Of a DNA stretch of 12,441 nucleotides, positions 1-6,602 are shown one piece after another (position 1 is the stretch's first letter; each line of letters opens with the position of its first letter). The stretch comes from Clostridia bacterium. GTDB taxonomy: Bacteria; Bacillota; Clostridia; Christensenellales; Borkfalkiaceae. The translations under genes and the position numbers were made by a program. The notes under the pieces are model-generated. The model had not been told where the DNA came from, made no database searches, and worked only from the letters and a program-made list of their open reading frames with translations. Location: NCBI GenBank assembly GCA_017646555.1, contig JAGCMG010000034.1, forward strand, positions 1 through 12,441. The letters run 5' to 3'.

Positions 1-92
1 CAAGGCCCTATCTCCTTAATCGTATCTATATGCGTTTTCGTGCCGTACCCTTTATGCTTTTGAAAACCGTACTCAGGGTAAGTTTTTGAATA
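1..92 (-). pseudogene. rnhB: 3' remainder of interrupted ribonuclease HII gene, cut by window edge
   Basis: Directly after the TAA that ends the 93-587 reading frame, the same frame continues without any shift and encodes the conserved C-terminal RNase HII block. YPEYGF, then QKHKGYGT, then THIDTIKEIGP can be read, and other RNase HII proteins continue with a similar YPxYGF...HKGYxT...H pattern at exactly this point. This stretch is therefore the detached tail of the same gene and not intergenic DNA. It has no start codon of its own in view and runs off the left end of the window. I infer that a single substitution, such as GAA to TAA, broke the gene, or that this is a sequencing error. Confidence 0.8.
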
Positions 93-587
93 TTATTCCA
101 TAAGAGAATCTCTATAAACTTTGGCTACTATCGACGCGCAACCTATCGTATAACTTTTTGCGTCGCCCTTAACTAAATACTCGTAGTTAAATTCTTCGCC
201 CGTTATTTCGTCTAAATGCGTGTTGTTTCCGTCAACAAGGACAGTTTTCGCAATACCGTTAAGCCCCAAAACTGCCCGTGCCATACATTGACGTACGGCT
301 TGTAAGATGTTTATTTTATCAATTTCATCAGGCTCAATCTTATAGATGCTACAAGAAATTGCCTTTTTTAATATTTCGTCATATAACTTTTCACGCTTTT
401 TTTCGGTGAGTTTTTTGCTATCGTCTATGCCCTCAATTATCTCATTTTCATCAAGTGGCATTACGATTGCGCAACAAACGACAGGTCCTGCCAAAGGTCC
501 ACGACCTACTTCGTCAACACCTGCAACGAAAGTTTCGCCATTAGTTATATATTTTTTTTCGTATTCTAATTTATCGATTGTTTCCAT
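93..587 (-). CDS. rnhB: Ribonuclease HII, prematurely terminated (164 residues)
   Basis: RNase HII cleaves 5' of ribonucleotides embedded in duplex DNA and starts ribonucleotide excision repair in the cytoplasm. GVDEVGRGPLAGPVV (residues 23-37) holds the acidic pair D25/E26 and the GRG motif. VDGN gives D119 and VKGD gives D142, so all four DEDD catalytic acids known for the family are present. The frame stops after SIVAKVYRDSLME, while family members are usually about 200 residues or more and the missing C-terminal block is still encoded beyond the TAA. That block carries conserved substrate-contacting residues, so activity of the 164-residue product is doubtful. The gene is last in the visible operon, 13 bp after the rbgA stop. 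No clear Shine-Dalgarno precedes the ATG. Identity is certain; whether the gene is really broken needs read evidence. Confidence 0.93.
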   Translation of the reverse strand: METIDKLEYEKKYITNGETFVAGVDEVGRGPLAGPVVCCAIVMPLDENEIIEGIDDSKKLTEKKREKLYDEILKKAISCSIYKIEPDEIDKINILQAVRQCMARAVLGLNGIAKTVLVDGNNTHLDEITGEEFNYEYLVKGDAKSYTIGCASIVAKVYRDSLME

Positions 588-600
588 TTTTTTAAGCGTT

Positions 601-1434
601 TTATTCGAACGCGATTTTTCCTATCTTTTGCGAACGCAAGTCGTCGATAACGGCCTTTGCACATCTTTCGTAATCGTATTCGCCCTTCTTAACTAAAAAG
701 CCACGGTTTTTACAAATTTCTTCGTAGATTTCAAGTGGCGTTTCACTACTGCCTGAAAGTTTATATCTTTCTTTAAGTTTTTCTGGGTATTTTTCGTTCA
801 TTTCTTCTAAAAAGCAAAGACAAAGTTCGGTTAAATCCATAATTTCATCATTGATTGAACCTATATACGCTAAATGTCTTGCCATCTCTTGATTTTCAAA
901 CGACGGTGGCGTTGTGCCTGGGGTGTCTAAAAGTTCAATCTTATCAAGTTTAATCCATTGATTAGAACGCGTTACACCTGCTTTATCGCCAACCTGCGCC
1001 TTTTTAGCGCCCGATAATGCGTTTATTATGGTTGACTTACCCGTGTTCGGAATACCTGCCACCATTACCCTTACAGGCTTAAAATATCCACGGTTAGCGT
1101 TTCTTTCTACCTTATCTTTTAGAACTTCAAAAATCCTTGAATAAAGCGACGCTACGTCACCTTTATTTTTTGCGTTTAACGCTATTACGTTTTTGCCTAA
1201 TTTGACGAATTTTTCAATATAAGCGTTTAAGTCCTTTCTTTCGATAAGGTCGGCTTTGTTCAATACGAAAAGAACGCTTTTATTAGCGAACATTTCATTT
1301 AATTTTTCGTTCATACAAGCAAAAGGGCAACGCGCGTCTAACACCATAATAACCCCGTCTACTTGCGAAAGGGCTTCTTTCATAAGGCGCATAGCCTTCG
1401 CCATATGCCCAGGATACCATTGAATATTATCCAT
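601..1434 (-). CDS. rbgA: Ribosome biogenesis GTPase RbgA (YlqF)
   Basis: RbgA is a GTPase that assists late assembly of the 50S ribosomal subunit in Gram-positive bacteria. The protein has the circularly permuted motif order typical of the YlqF/YawG family: G4 NKAD at residues 59-62 comes first, then the P-loop GIPNTGKST at 127-135, G2 GVT at 153-155 and G3 DTPG at 170-173. The N-terminus IQWYPGHMAKA is the family hallmark. The remaining ~75 residues match the helical C-terminal RNA-binding part, and 277 residues is a normal length. The start codon is supported by an AGGAG lying within the last codons of trmD, five bases before the ATG, which suggests translational coupling. Only 2 bp separate it from trmD, so the usual rplS gene is absent here. 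Confidence 0.96.
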   Translation of the reverse strand: MDNIQWYPGHMAKAMRLMKEALSQVDGVIMVLDARCPFACMNEKLNEMFANKSVLFVLNKADLIERKDLNAYIEKFVKLGKNVIALNAKNKGDVASLYSRIFEVLKDKVERNANRGYFKPVRVMVAGIPNTGKSTIINALSGAKKAQVGDKAGVTRSNQWIKLDKIELLDTPGTTPPSFENQEMARHLAYIGSINDEIMDLTELCLCFLEEMNEKYPEKLKERYKLSGSSETPLEIYEEICKNRGFLVKKGEYDYERCAKAVIDDLRSQKIGKIAFE

Positions 1435-1436
1435 AT

Positions 1437-2111
1437 TTACTCCTTGTTAAGTAGGTCAGGACGAAGTTTTTTGGTTAATTTTAACGACTGTTCCCTGCGC
1501 CATTCATCAACTTTTTTATGGTCGCCCGAAACTAAAACCTCAGGCACTTCAAGCCCCATAAAAACTTGTGGACGGGTGTATTGTGGGTATTCTAACAAGT
1601 CGTCGGAAAAACTTTCAGCCTTTAACGATTCAGCGTTTAGAACGCCGTCAACGTAACGACAAACGGCGTCCGCAAGCACCATAGCGGGAAGTTCCCCACC
1701 CGTTAAAACGTAATCGCCGATTGAAATTTCTTGGTCAATAAATAAATCAATGACGCGTTGGTCAACGCCCTCATAGTGTCCGCAAAGCAAAATTAAATCT
1801 TTGCCGTTTTCGGCTAATTCCCTAACGGTTTTTTGGTTTAAGGTTTTGCCCTTTGGCGAAAGATAAATTCTAATAGCGTTATGTTCGGGGTCGATTGCCT
1901 TAATAGCGTCTGCTATCGGTTGTGGAGTCATAAGCATACCTGCGCCACCACCAAACGGCGCATCGTCAGTTTTTTTATGTTTATCAAGCGAATAATCGCG
2001 TATATTTATGGTGTCTATTTGAATTTTACCACTATTTTTCGCTCTACCGATAATACTTGTGTTAAGTGGAGCGAACATTTCGGGGAAAATGGTTAAAATG
2101 CTAATCTTCAT
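1437..2111 (-). CDS. trmD: tRNA (guanine-N1)-methyltransferase TrmD
   Basis: TrmD methylates N1 of G37 next to the anticodon using S-adenosylmethionine and prevents +1 frameshifting. The protein shows the SPOUT-class signature: TDDAPFGGGAGM (48-59), LSPKG (84-88), CGHYEGVDQRV (110-120) and IGDYVLTGGELP (131-142), the last two forming the knotted SAM-binding site. EYPQYTRP (174-181) and SGDHKKVDEWR (195-205) follow as expected. Length 224 is slightly short compared with many homologues (about 240-250), but no core motif is missing. Its ATG overlaps the end of rimM by 11 bp, so translation is probably coupled. The conserved pairing rimM-trmD supports the call. Confidence 0.97.
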   Translation of the reverse strand: MKISILTIFPEMFAPLNTSIIGRAKNSGKIQIDTINIRDYSLDKHKKTDDAPFGGGAGMLMTPQPIADAIKAIDPEHNAIRIYLSPKGKTLNQKTVRELAENGKDLILLCGHYEGVDQRVIDLFIDQEISIGDYVLTGGELPAMVLADAVCRYVDGVLNAESLKAESFSDDLLEYPQYTRPQVFMGLEVPEVLVSGDHKKVDEWRREQSLKLTKKLRPDLLNKE

Positions 2112-2610
2112 AGCAACAAACCTCCGAAAATCTTTTAGCGTCTAATAGAACCTGTTTATTTTCTAAATCCATTTTAATAAGTAAATCTTTTAAAAACGGA
2201 AAACGCAAAATTTTGCCGTTATCTTTTCTAACCGTAAAAATATCGGTACGGCTTTGCGTGATATCAATGATTTCACCGATATTCGTGCCGTCTGATAAAA
2301 CAACGCGCGCACCTAAAACGTCAACGATAAAAAATTCGTTTTCATTTAGTTCAACGGCGTTATCGCGAGTAACAAAAAGTTCTTTACCCCTTAATAGTTC
2401 GGCAGAGTTTCTATCGGCAACGCCTTTAAGGGTTAAAAATACTTCCGCCCCGTTTACGCGCACGAAAAGAACACGATACAAAGTATCGCCAACGTACACT
2501 TCATCAAGGTCGTAAAATCTATTTTCATCATCTACGTATGCCTTTATTTTAACTTCACCACGAATTCCTTGTGGTTTAGTAATTTCACCGATTTTGATAA
2601 GATTTTCCAT
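2101..2610 (-). CDS. rimM: Ribosome maturation factor RimM
   Basis: RimM binds ribosomal protein uS19 and helps mature the head of the 30S subunit. The N-terminal RimM barrel is recognisable from IGEITKPQGIRGEVKI (7-22), and the C-terminal PRC barrel runs from about residue 90, with ILRFPFLKDLLIKMDLENK near 134-152. I chose the internal ATG giving MENLIKIGEI because family members begin at this point; an upstream in-frame ATG at 2655 would add 15 residues and lies inside a terminator-like hairpin. No Shine-Dalgarno is visible before the chosen ATG; instead a 7-bp hairpin ends 13 bases upstream. The 3' end overlaps trmD. The product has 169 residues, a usual length. Confidence 0.92.
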   Translation of the reverse strand: MENLIKIGEITKPQGIRGEVKIKAYVDDENRFYDLDEVYVGDTLYRVLFVRVNGAEVFLTLKGVADRNSAELLRGKELFVTRDNAVELNENEFFIVDVLGARVVLSDGTNIGEIIDITQSRTDIFTVRKDNGKILRFPFLKDLLIKMDLENKQVLLDAKRFSEVCCYED

Positions 2611-2623
2611 ATAATCAAAAAGT

Positions 2624-2643
2624 AGCCGAAGAAGAATTCGGCT
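2624..2643 (-). promoter_or_regulatory. Leader hairpin just upstream of rimM
   Basis: Arms AGCCGAA and TTCGGCT pair perfectly over 7 bp around a 6-base loop. In the direction of transcription the hairpin is followed by ACTTTTTG, so it could act as a weak terminator or as a translational element in the rimM leader. It lies 13 bp before the rimM ATG, where no ribosome binding site is visible. Confidence 0.5.
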
Positions 2644-2654
2644 TAAAATTTGCA

Positions 2655-2682
2655 AAAAAGGGGAACGAAAATTCCCCTTTTT
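2655..2682 (-). terminator. Intrinsic terminator or attenuator between khpA and rimM
   Basis: Arms AAAAAGGGGAA and TTCCCCTTTTT pair over 11 bp around a 6-base loop. Read on the minus strand the hairpin ends in a run of six T, so it looks like an intrinsic terminator; its A-tract also makes it roughly bidirectional. It sits inside the operon, after khpA and before rimM, and I see no good promoter between it and rimM. Partial termination with read-through is therefore the simplest reading. Confidence 0.75.
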
Positions 2683-2707
2683 AGGTACGAATTTGGGCGC
2701 TAAAATA

Positions 2708-2953
2708 TTACTTTACAGCGCTTCTTTCTTTAATTTCGATATTGTACTTTTTATGCTCTAAGGAAGCAACGGATTTCACCAAAGTACGAAGAGCCTTAGC
2801 AATTTTACCTTGTCTACCGATAACTTTCCCCATATCGTCGTCGTTTAAGATAACCGTAACGTCAACGTTTTGACCGTCTTCATTAACAACGTATTCAATT
2901 TCGTCTTTTTTATCGGCGAAAGTTTCAACGACGTATTTAATTAAATCCAACAT
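2708..2953 (-). CDS. khpA: KH-domain RNA-binding protein KhpA (YlqC)
   Basis: KhpA is a small single-KH-domain RNA-binding protein that partners with KhpB/Jag in Gram-positive bacteria and influences cell size and RNA metabolism. The protein is almost all KH domain: VTVILNDDDMGKVIGRQGK holds the GxxG loop GRQG at residues 46-49, followed by the helix AKALRTLVKSVA. I start it at the ATG giving MLDLIKYVVETF (81 residues), because a GGAG lies six bases upstream. A TTG four codons earlier is possible but would overlap that ribosome binding site. The gene begins 14 bp after the rpsP stop, in the standard rpsP-khpA order, and is followed by a terminator-like hairpin. Confidence 0.93.
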   Translation of the reverse strand: MLDLIKYVVETFADKKDEIEYVVNEDGQNVDVTVILNDDDMGKVIGRQGKIAKALRTLVKSVASLEHKKYNIEIKERSAVK

Positions 2954-2967
2954 AGAGTTCTCCAAAA

Positions 2968-3228
2968 TTACTTGCTCTTTTTGCCTTCGATAATGCCTTT
3001 TTGAACGAGTAAAGTTCTAACGGTATCGGTAGGTTGAACACCACACGCAATCCACTTTTTAGCCTTTTCTTCGTCAATAACGACTTCTGCTGGGTTGGTG
3101 AGTGGGTTGTAGTGACCTACTTTTTCGATATAGCCACCGTCACGTGCTTTTCTGCTGTCGGTAACTACGATACGATAAAAAGGTGCTTTTTTGTCGCCGA
3201 GTCTGGTTAATCTCATTTTTACTGCCAT
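2968..3228 (-). CDS. rpsP: 30S ribosomal protein bS16
   Basis: bS16 is a primary assembly protein of the 30S body. The 86-residue sequence starts MAVKMRLTRLGDKKAPFYRIVV, the highly conserved N-terminal segment that contacts 16S rRNA. GGYIEKVGHYNPL follows at 32-44, and the basic tail ends GKKSK. Length is normal. An AGGAG placed eight bases upstream of the ATG fixes the start. It lies 48 bp downstream of ffh and directly upstream of khpA, matching the conserved Firmicutes cluster. I see no terminator in the ffh-rpsP gap, so co-transcription is likely. Confidence 0.98.
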   Translation of the reverse strand: MAVKMRLTRLGDKKAPFYRIVVTDSRKARDGGYIEKVGHYNPLTNPAEVVIDEEKAKKWIACGVQPTDTVRTLLVQKGIIEGKKSK

Positions 3229-3276
3229 AATTTTTCTCCTTAAATTATATAAATTTTTTTATTTTTTTGCTGTTAG

Positions 3277-4587
3277 TTAAAATCCGAAACGCTTGTTTTT
3301 CATTTGTTTCATCATTTGTTTTGTTTGGTCGTATTGCTTTAAAAGCCTATTGACGTCCTGCACCGTTTGACCAGAACCTTGTGCAATACGTTGTTTTCTT
3401 GACGAATTGATTATAGACGGGTCGCGCCTTTCCTTTGGTGTCATAGAAAAGATAAGCGCCTTAATTTTTTCGATACGGCTTTCGTCTATATCGTCGGGAT
3501 TAATTTTGAACTTATTGCCCATACCTGGTAGCATTGATAAAATGCTTGTAAGCCCACCCATTTTCTTCATAGCCTCAAACTGCATTAAAAAATCTTCAAG
3601 TGTGAACGCGTTTTGGCGAAGTTTTTTCTCCATCAATTTAGCGTCTTCTTCTGTAATGGCTTGTTCGGCTTTTTCGATTAAAGTAAGCACGTCACCCATA
3701 CCCAAAATTCTTGATGCCATACGGTCTGGGTAGAACGGCTCTAAATCAGTTAATTTTTCACCGATAGATGAATATTTAATAGGTTTACCTGTAACGGCAC
3801 GCATTGAAAGCGCTGCACCACCACGAGTATCACCGTCAAGTTTAGTTAAAACAAGCCCCGTAACTTCAAGTCGTTTATTGAAAGTATCTGCAACTTCAAC
3901 TGCAACTTGCCCAGTCATAGAATCGACCACAAGCAAGATTTCCGCAGGGTTTACGGCTGATTTAATATCTTCAAGTTCGCGCATTAAATCTTCGTCGATT
4001 TGAAGTCTACCAGCAGTATCGATAATAACGGGGTCATAGCCAAAAGATTTAGCCTTTTCGACAGCCTCTTTAGCGATTTTAACAGGGTTGCCTTGACCTT
4101 TTTCAAAAACCTCAACCCCGGCAGTTTGCCCAACAACTTTAAGCTGATTGATTGCAGCAGGACGATATACGTCACACGCAACTAAAAGTGGTTTTTTGCC
4201 TTGTTTTTTTAAGTTCAACGCCAATTTGCCACAAAGCGTAGTTTTACCAGCGCCTTGTAAACCACTCATCATAATAACAGTAGGCGCGCTTGGCGAAACG
4301 TTAAGTTTAGCGTTTGTGCCACCCATTAAAGCGATAAGTTCTTCATTAACGATTTTAATAACTTGTTGAGTTGGCGAAAGAGATTTTAAGATAGTTTCAC
4401 CAACGGCTTTTTCGGAAACCTTACGGCAAAAATCTTTAGCGACGAAAATATTAACGTCAGCCTCTAAAAGAGCGATACGAATTTCACGCATAGCCGTTTT
4501 AATTTCAAGTTCAGTAAGTCTACCGTGCTTGGTGAGTTTACTAAAAACGTGATTAAGTTTTTCCGACAACGACGAAAATACGCCCAT
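3277..4587 (-). CDS. ffh: Signal recognition particle protein Ffh (SRP54)
   Basis: Ffh is the GTPase subunit of the bacterial signal recognition particle. It binds signal sequences emerging from ribosomes and, with 4.5S RNA and FtsY, delivers nascent chains to the membrane. Domains run in order: N domain (1 to ~90), G domain with P-loop GLQGAGKTT (109-117), DTAGR (190-194), TKLDGD (248-253) and GMGD (296-299), then the methionine-rich M domain. The M domain has SMLPGM (351-356) and the RNA-binding RKQRIAQGSG (397-406). Length 436 is typical. One base separates it from ylxM, and AAGGGG in the last codons of ylxM serves as its ribosome binding site, so the two are translationally coupled. No ftsY is present in the window. 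Confidence 0.98.
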   Translation of the reverse strand: MGVFSSLSEKLNHVFSKLTKHGRLTELEIKTAMREIRIALLEADVNIFVAKDFCRKVSEKAVGETILKSLSPTQQVIKIVNEELIALMGGTNAKLNVSPSAPTVIMMSGLQGAGKTTLCGKLALNLKKQGKKPLLVACDVYRPAAINQLKVVGQTAGVEVFEKGQGNPVKIAKEAVEKAKSFGYDPVIIDTAGRLQIDEDLMRELEDIKSAVNPAEILLVVDSMTGQVAVEVADTFNKRLEVTGLVLTKLDGDTRGGAALSMRAVTGKPIKYSSIGEKLTDLEPFYPDRMASRILGMGDVLTLIEKAEQAITEEDAKLMEKKLRQNAFTLEDFLMQFEAMKKMGGLTSILSMLPGMGNKFKINPDDIDESRIEKIKALIFSMTPKERRDPSIINSSRKQRIAQGSGQTVQDVNRLLKQYDQTKQMMKQMKNKRFGF

Positions 4588-4588
4588 T

Positions 4589-4891
4589 TTAACCCCTTAA
4601 AATACTATCAATTTTTTCAGAAACGGCTGGACAATCATTTTTAATATCGTCCGCTAAAGAATAAAACTTACTGCGAAGTTCACAAATCTTTAATTTTTCT
4701 TCATACTCCGATAAAATTACGCGCGCTTTTTTAATAGCGTCGTACACGCTTTGCCGTGAGCCACCGAATTCTTCAGCAAGTTCCGATAAAGAAAGGTCGT
4801 ATAAATAATACCCTTCCACCAATTTTTTTTGCCTATCGGTAAGCAATGCGCCGTAAGTAACGTAGTATTCTGTAAATTCAAAATCTTTCAT
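4589..4891 (-). CDS. ylxM: YlxM/p13-family helix-turn-helix protein, SRP-associated
   Basis: YlxM proteins are small helix-turn-helix proteins encoded next to ffh in Firmicutes. In streptococci, YlxM associates with the signal recognition particle and modulates its GTPases. The 100-residue protein contains TDRQKKLVEGYYLYDLSLSE, then LAEEFGGSRQSVYDAIKKA (about residues 38-56), a sigma-70 region 4-like helix-turn-helix, and an acidic, coiled C-terminal tail. It is the first gene of the ffh operon, with a perfect sigma-A promoter upstream. No Shine-Dalgarno is visible before the ATG. The family match and the position before ffh make the call secure; its exact role in this organism is unknown. 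Confidence 0.94.
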   Translation of the reverse strand: MKDFEFTEYYVTYGALLTDRQKKLVEGYYLYDLSLSELAEEFGGSRQSVYDAIKKARVILSEYEEKLKICELRSKFYSLADDIKNDCPAVSEKIDSILRG

Positions 4892-4905
4892 AAAAAACTA
4901 ATTAC

Positions 4906-4927
4906 TGTAAAGCGTTTTTACTTTACA
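4906..4927. promoter_or_regulatory. Inverted repeat at the ylxM-ffh transcription start
   Basis: TGTAAAG and CTTTACA are perfect 7-bp inverted arms separated by 8 bp. The element falls just downstream of the -10 box and spans the expected start of the ylxM transcript. It could be a repressor operator or a 5' leader hairpin. No regulator can be named. Confidence 0.4.
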
Positions 4928-4932
4928 CCACT

Positions 4933-4961
4933 ATTATAAAGGCAAAAAAAGATTTTGTCAA
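4933..4961 (-). promoter_or_regulatory. Sigma-A promoter of the ylxM-ffh operon
   Basis: On the minus strand TTGACA (4956-4961) is followed, after exactly 17 bp, by TATAAT (4933-4938). Both hexamers match the consensus fully. Transcription should start near 4926, about 35 bases before the ylxM ATG. Such a strong promoter fits a housekeeping operon. Confidence 0.85.
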
Positions 4962-5002
4962 GGATTTACGCAATATTATTATAATTTTAAAACTATAAAA
5001 TC

Positions 5003-5036
5003 ATTTTACAATTATTTAGGGGAATTTTTTGTAAAT
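5003..5036. promoter_or_regulatory. Candidate operator: TTTACAA / TTGTAAA inverted repeat
   Basis: TTTACAA (5005-5011) and TTGTAAA (5029-5035) form inverted arms with 17 bp between them, just upstream of the AraC-gene promoter. The same arms with 18 bp spacing occur at 11178-11213, upstream of the ADP-ribosylglycohydrolase gene. The repetition suggests a common regulator; AT-rich sequence makes a chance match possible. Confidence 0.35.
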
Positions 5037-5049
5037 ATGTAAAAAACAG

Positions 5050-5078
5050 TTGAAAAATGACGATAATATTGCTAAAAT
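5050..5078 (+). promoter_or_regulatory. Promoter of the first AraC-family gene
   Basis: TTGAAA (5050-5055) and TAAAAT (5073-5078) are separated by 17 bp. Transcription would start near 5085, just upstream of the GGGAG ribosome binding site at about 5090. This supports starting the gene at 5101. Confidence 0.6.
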
Positions 5079-5100
5079 AAAAGTACATAGGGAGAATTTT

Positions 5101-6003
5101 ATGGCGAAAGATACCAATAAAGAATTAGAAATAAATAATAAAATCAAGCCGTTTTTCACGATAAGTGATGAACTTAACGAGGGCAAAACCTTAAAAGCGT
5201 ACGTTCACGACGAAAACGAATATGGCGAGATAGATATACATAGCCACGATTTTTACGAGATAAACGTAGTATTATCTGGTGAAGGCTTACACACTTTGGG
5301 CGAATACACTTACCCAGTTTCCGGTGGGGAGATTTACGTTATACCACCGCTTGTAAACCACGGTTATTCCTTTTTAGACGGTGGGAAAGTATTCCACCTA
5401 CTTTTATCGGACGAGTTTTTAGACGGGTATGAAGACGTTTTATCGCGCGCAAAAGGTTTTAATATTTTATTTGATATTGAGCCGAGTTTACGTGGTAAAC
5501 GTGGCGTATACGTAAGCGCAAAACTCAGTGAAGATAAAACGGATGAACTTGAATATTTAATATCAAAATTAATAACGATAAACGGAGTTAACGGCGATTT
5601 AGCAAGCGAATTACATGCGCTATCGCTTATCACACTACTTTCAACCGAGGCGACGAAAAGTGGTGTTAAAGAGACAGTTTTATCGGTTTCGGCAGCAGTT
5701 TCGGCACTTGACTACGTTGCTGATAATTACGGGTCAAAAATTACGCTTGACGACTTAACGAAAGTAGCAAAACTTTCACGCACGGCGCTTATTGACGAAT
5801 TTAAAAAGTTAACAGATTTAACACCTAACGAATACGTTCTTAAATACCGTTTAACGACGGCAAAAAACTACCTTGCTACAACGAATAAAAAGATTGTTGA
5901 AGTTGCCCTTTCTTGCGGATTTTTCGACAGCGCTCACTTTTGCAAAGAGTTTAAGAGAGCATTTAAAATTACACCGAAAGAGTTTAGAGAACGCTATCGT
6001 TAA
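5101..6003 (+). CDS. AraC-family transcriptional regulator with N-terminal cupin domain
   Basis: This is a one-component DNA-binding regulator that probably senses a small molecule, often a sugar in this family. The N-terminal cupin-like sensor domain covers roughly residues 30-110, with IDIHSHDFYEINVVLSGEG (45-62) and GGEIYVIPPLVNHGY (75-89) forming its typical strands. The C-terminal domain (about 200-300) has two helix-turn-helix units, TLDDLTKVAKLSRTALIDEF and IVEVALSCGFFDSAHFCKEF, then KRAFKITPKEFR, the family signature. I start at the ATG preceded by GGGAG; a TTG 17 codons upstream falls in the -35 box and is unlikely. It is divergent from the ffh operon, has its own promoter, and is followed by a strong terminator. 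Its target is not evident; the shared inverted repeat at 5003-5036 hints at autoregulation. Confidence 0.9.
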   Translation: MAKDTNKELEINNKIKPFFTISDELNEGKTLKAYVHDENEYGEIDIHSHDFYEINVVLSGEGLHTLGEYTYPVSGGEIYVIPPLVNHGYSFLDGGKVFHLLLSDEFLDGYEDVLSRAKGFNILFDIEPSLRGKRGVYVSAKLSEDKTDELEYLISKLITINGVNGDLASELHALSLITLLSTEATKSGVKETVLSVSAAVSALDYVADNYGSKITLDDLTKVAKLSRTALIDEFKKLTDLTPNEYVLKYRLTTAKNYLATTNKKIVEVALSCGFFDSAHFCKEFKRAFKITPKEFRERYR

Positions 6004-6022
6004 AACTAAATTTATAAATATA

Positions 6023-6060
6023 AAAAACTAACCAACTTTTACCAAGGTTGGTTAGTTTTT
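6023..6060. terminator. Bidirectional intrinsic terminator between convergent genes
   Basis: Arms AAAAACTAACCAAC and GTTGGTTAGTTTTT pair perfectly over 14 bp around a 10-base loop. The flanking A and T tracts give a U-run in both directions. It lies 20 bp after the AraC stop and directly at the stop of the convergent AP2-domain gene, so it probably serves both. Confidence 0.9.
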
Positions 6061-6586
6061 ATTTTGCGCTTATTACGAATTTGTTTGCACTTAAAGAATT
6101 ATCTTTATTAGCGTAATATTCGTCTAAAATATTTTCAAAATACTTTTCTTCAGCAAGTTTTCTTGCCTTTATAGCGTCGTTAATATTTGCGTATGAGCCT
6201 ATATTAATCGTTTTACCTTTTACTTTAATACGGGCGCGCCATTTGCTTGATTTTTTATCAAAATACACACCACGTACCCCACTAAAATTATCACTTTCGG
6301 TAATTTGGGTTTGAATTTTTGATATTTGAGTACCGTTAAAAAACCCTGCCTTTTGACGCATTTTTTCCGTGGCATATTTTTTAGCGCAGTCTGAACACAT
6401 ACTTAAATTAGGATTAGTTAAAACGTCGGTAGATTTATAAGTAATATTGCCACAATCGCATACACATTCCCAAAGCGGAACGCTCCTTTTACCACGTGGG
6501 GCGCGCTTATTGGAACGCTTTATTACCGTTAATTTACCAAAACGCTTTCCTATAATATCTAAATCGGAATACGTAACTTTTGCCAT
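6059..6586 (-). CDS. AP2-domain protein with cysteine cluster, phage-type
   Basis: A 175-residue probable DNA-binding protein. It opens with IIGKRFGKLTVIKRS (11-25), then a cysteine cluster WECVCDCGN (C41, C43, C45) and MCSDC (C64, C67) that could bind zinc. The C-terminal AP2/ERF-like domain (about 102-150) contains SGVRGVYFDKKSSKWRARI and GSYANINDAIKARKLAEEKYF. This layout is known from proteins of phages and mobile elements in Firmicutes, where AP2 domains often accompany HNH homing endonucleases. No HNH motif is present, so it is either a stand-alone binding protein or a nuclease-less relative. It sits 84 bp downstream of the surface-protein gene and convergent to the AraC gene. No clear Shine-Dalgarno precedes the ATG. 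Function is unknown. Confidence 0.8.
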   Translation of the reverse strand: MAKVTYSDLDIIGKRFGKLTVIKRSNKRAPRGKRSVPLWECVCDCGNITYKSTDVLTNPNLSMCSDCAKKYATEKMRQKAGFFNGTQISKIQTQITESDNFSGVRGVYFDKKSSKWRARIKVKGKTINIGSYANINDAIKARKLAEEKYFENILDEYYANKDNSLSANKFVISAK

Positions 6587-6602
6587 AACGATTTAAAATA
6601 AA

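Noticed and set aside
93..95. TAA read as a sense codon (alternative genetic code or programmed read-through)
   Set aside because: TAA is the normal stop of neighbouring genes such as rbgA and ylxM, and no recoding structure is evident, so a mutation or error is simpler.
2611..2655. An ATG start for rimM that adds 15 residues
   Set aside because: The extra residues are not part of the family, and the codon lies in the terminator-like hairpin without a ribosome binding site.
2954..2965. A TTG start four codons upstream for khpA
   Set aside because: It would overlap the GGAG that serves the ATG at 2953; the family usually begins near MLDLIKY.
5050..5100. A TTG start 17 codons upstream for the first AraC gene
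   Set aside because: The TTG is part of a good -35 box (TTGAAA-17-TAAAAT), and the ATG at 5101 has a GGGAG ribosome binding site.
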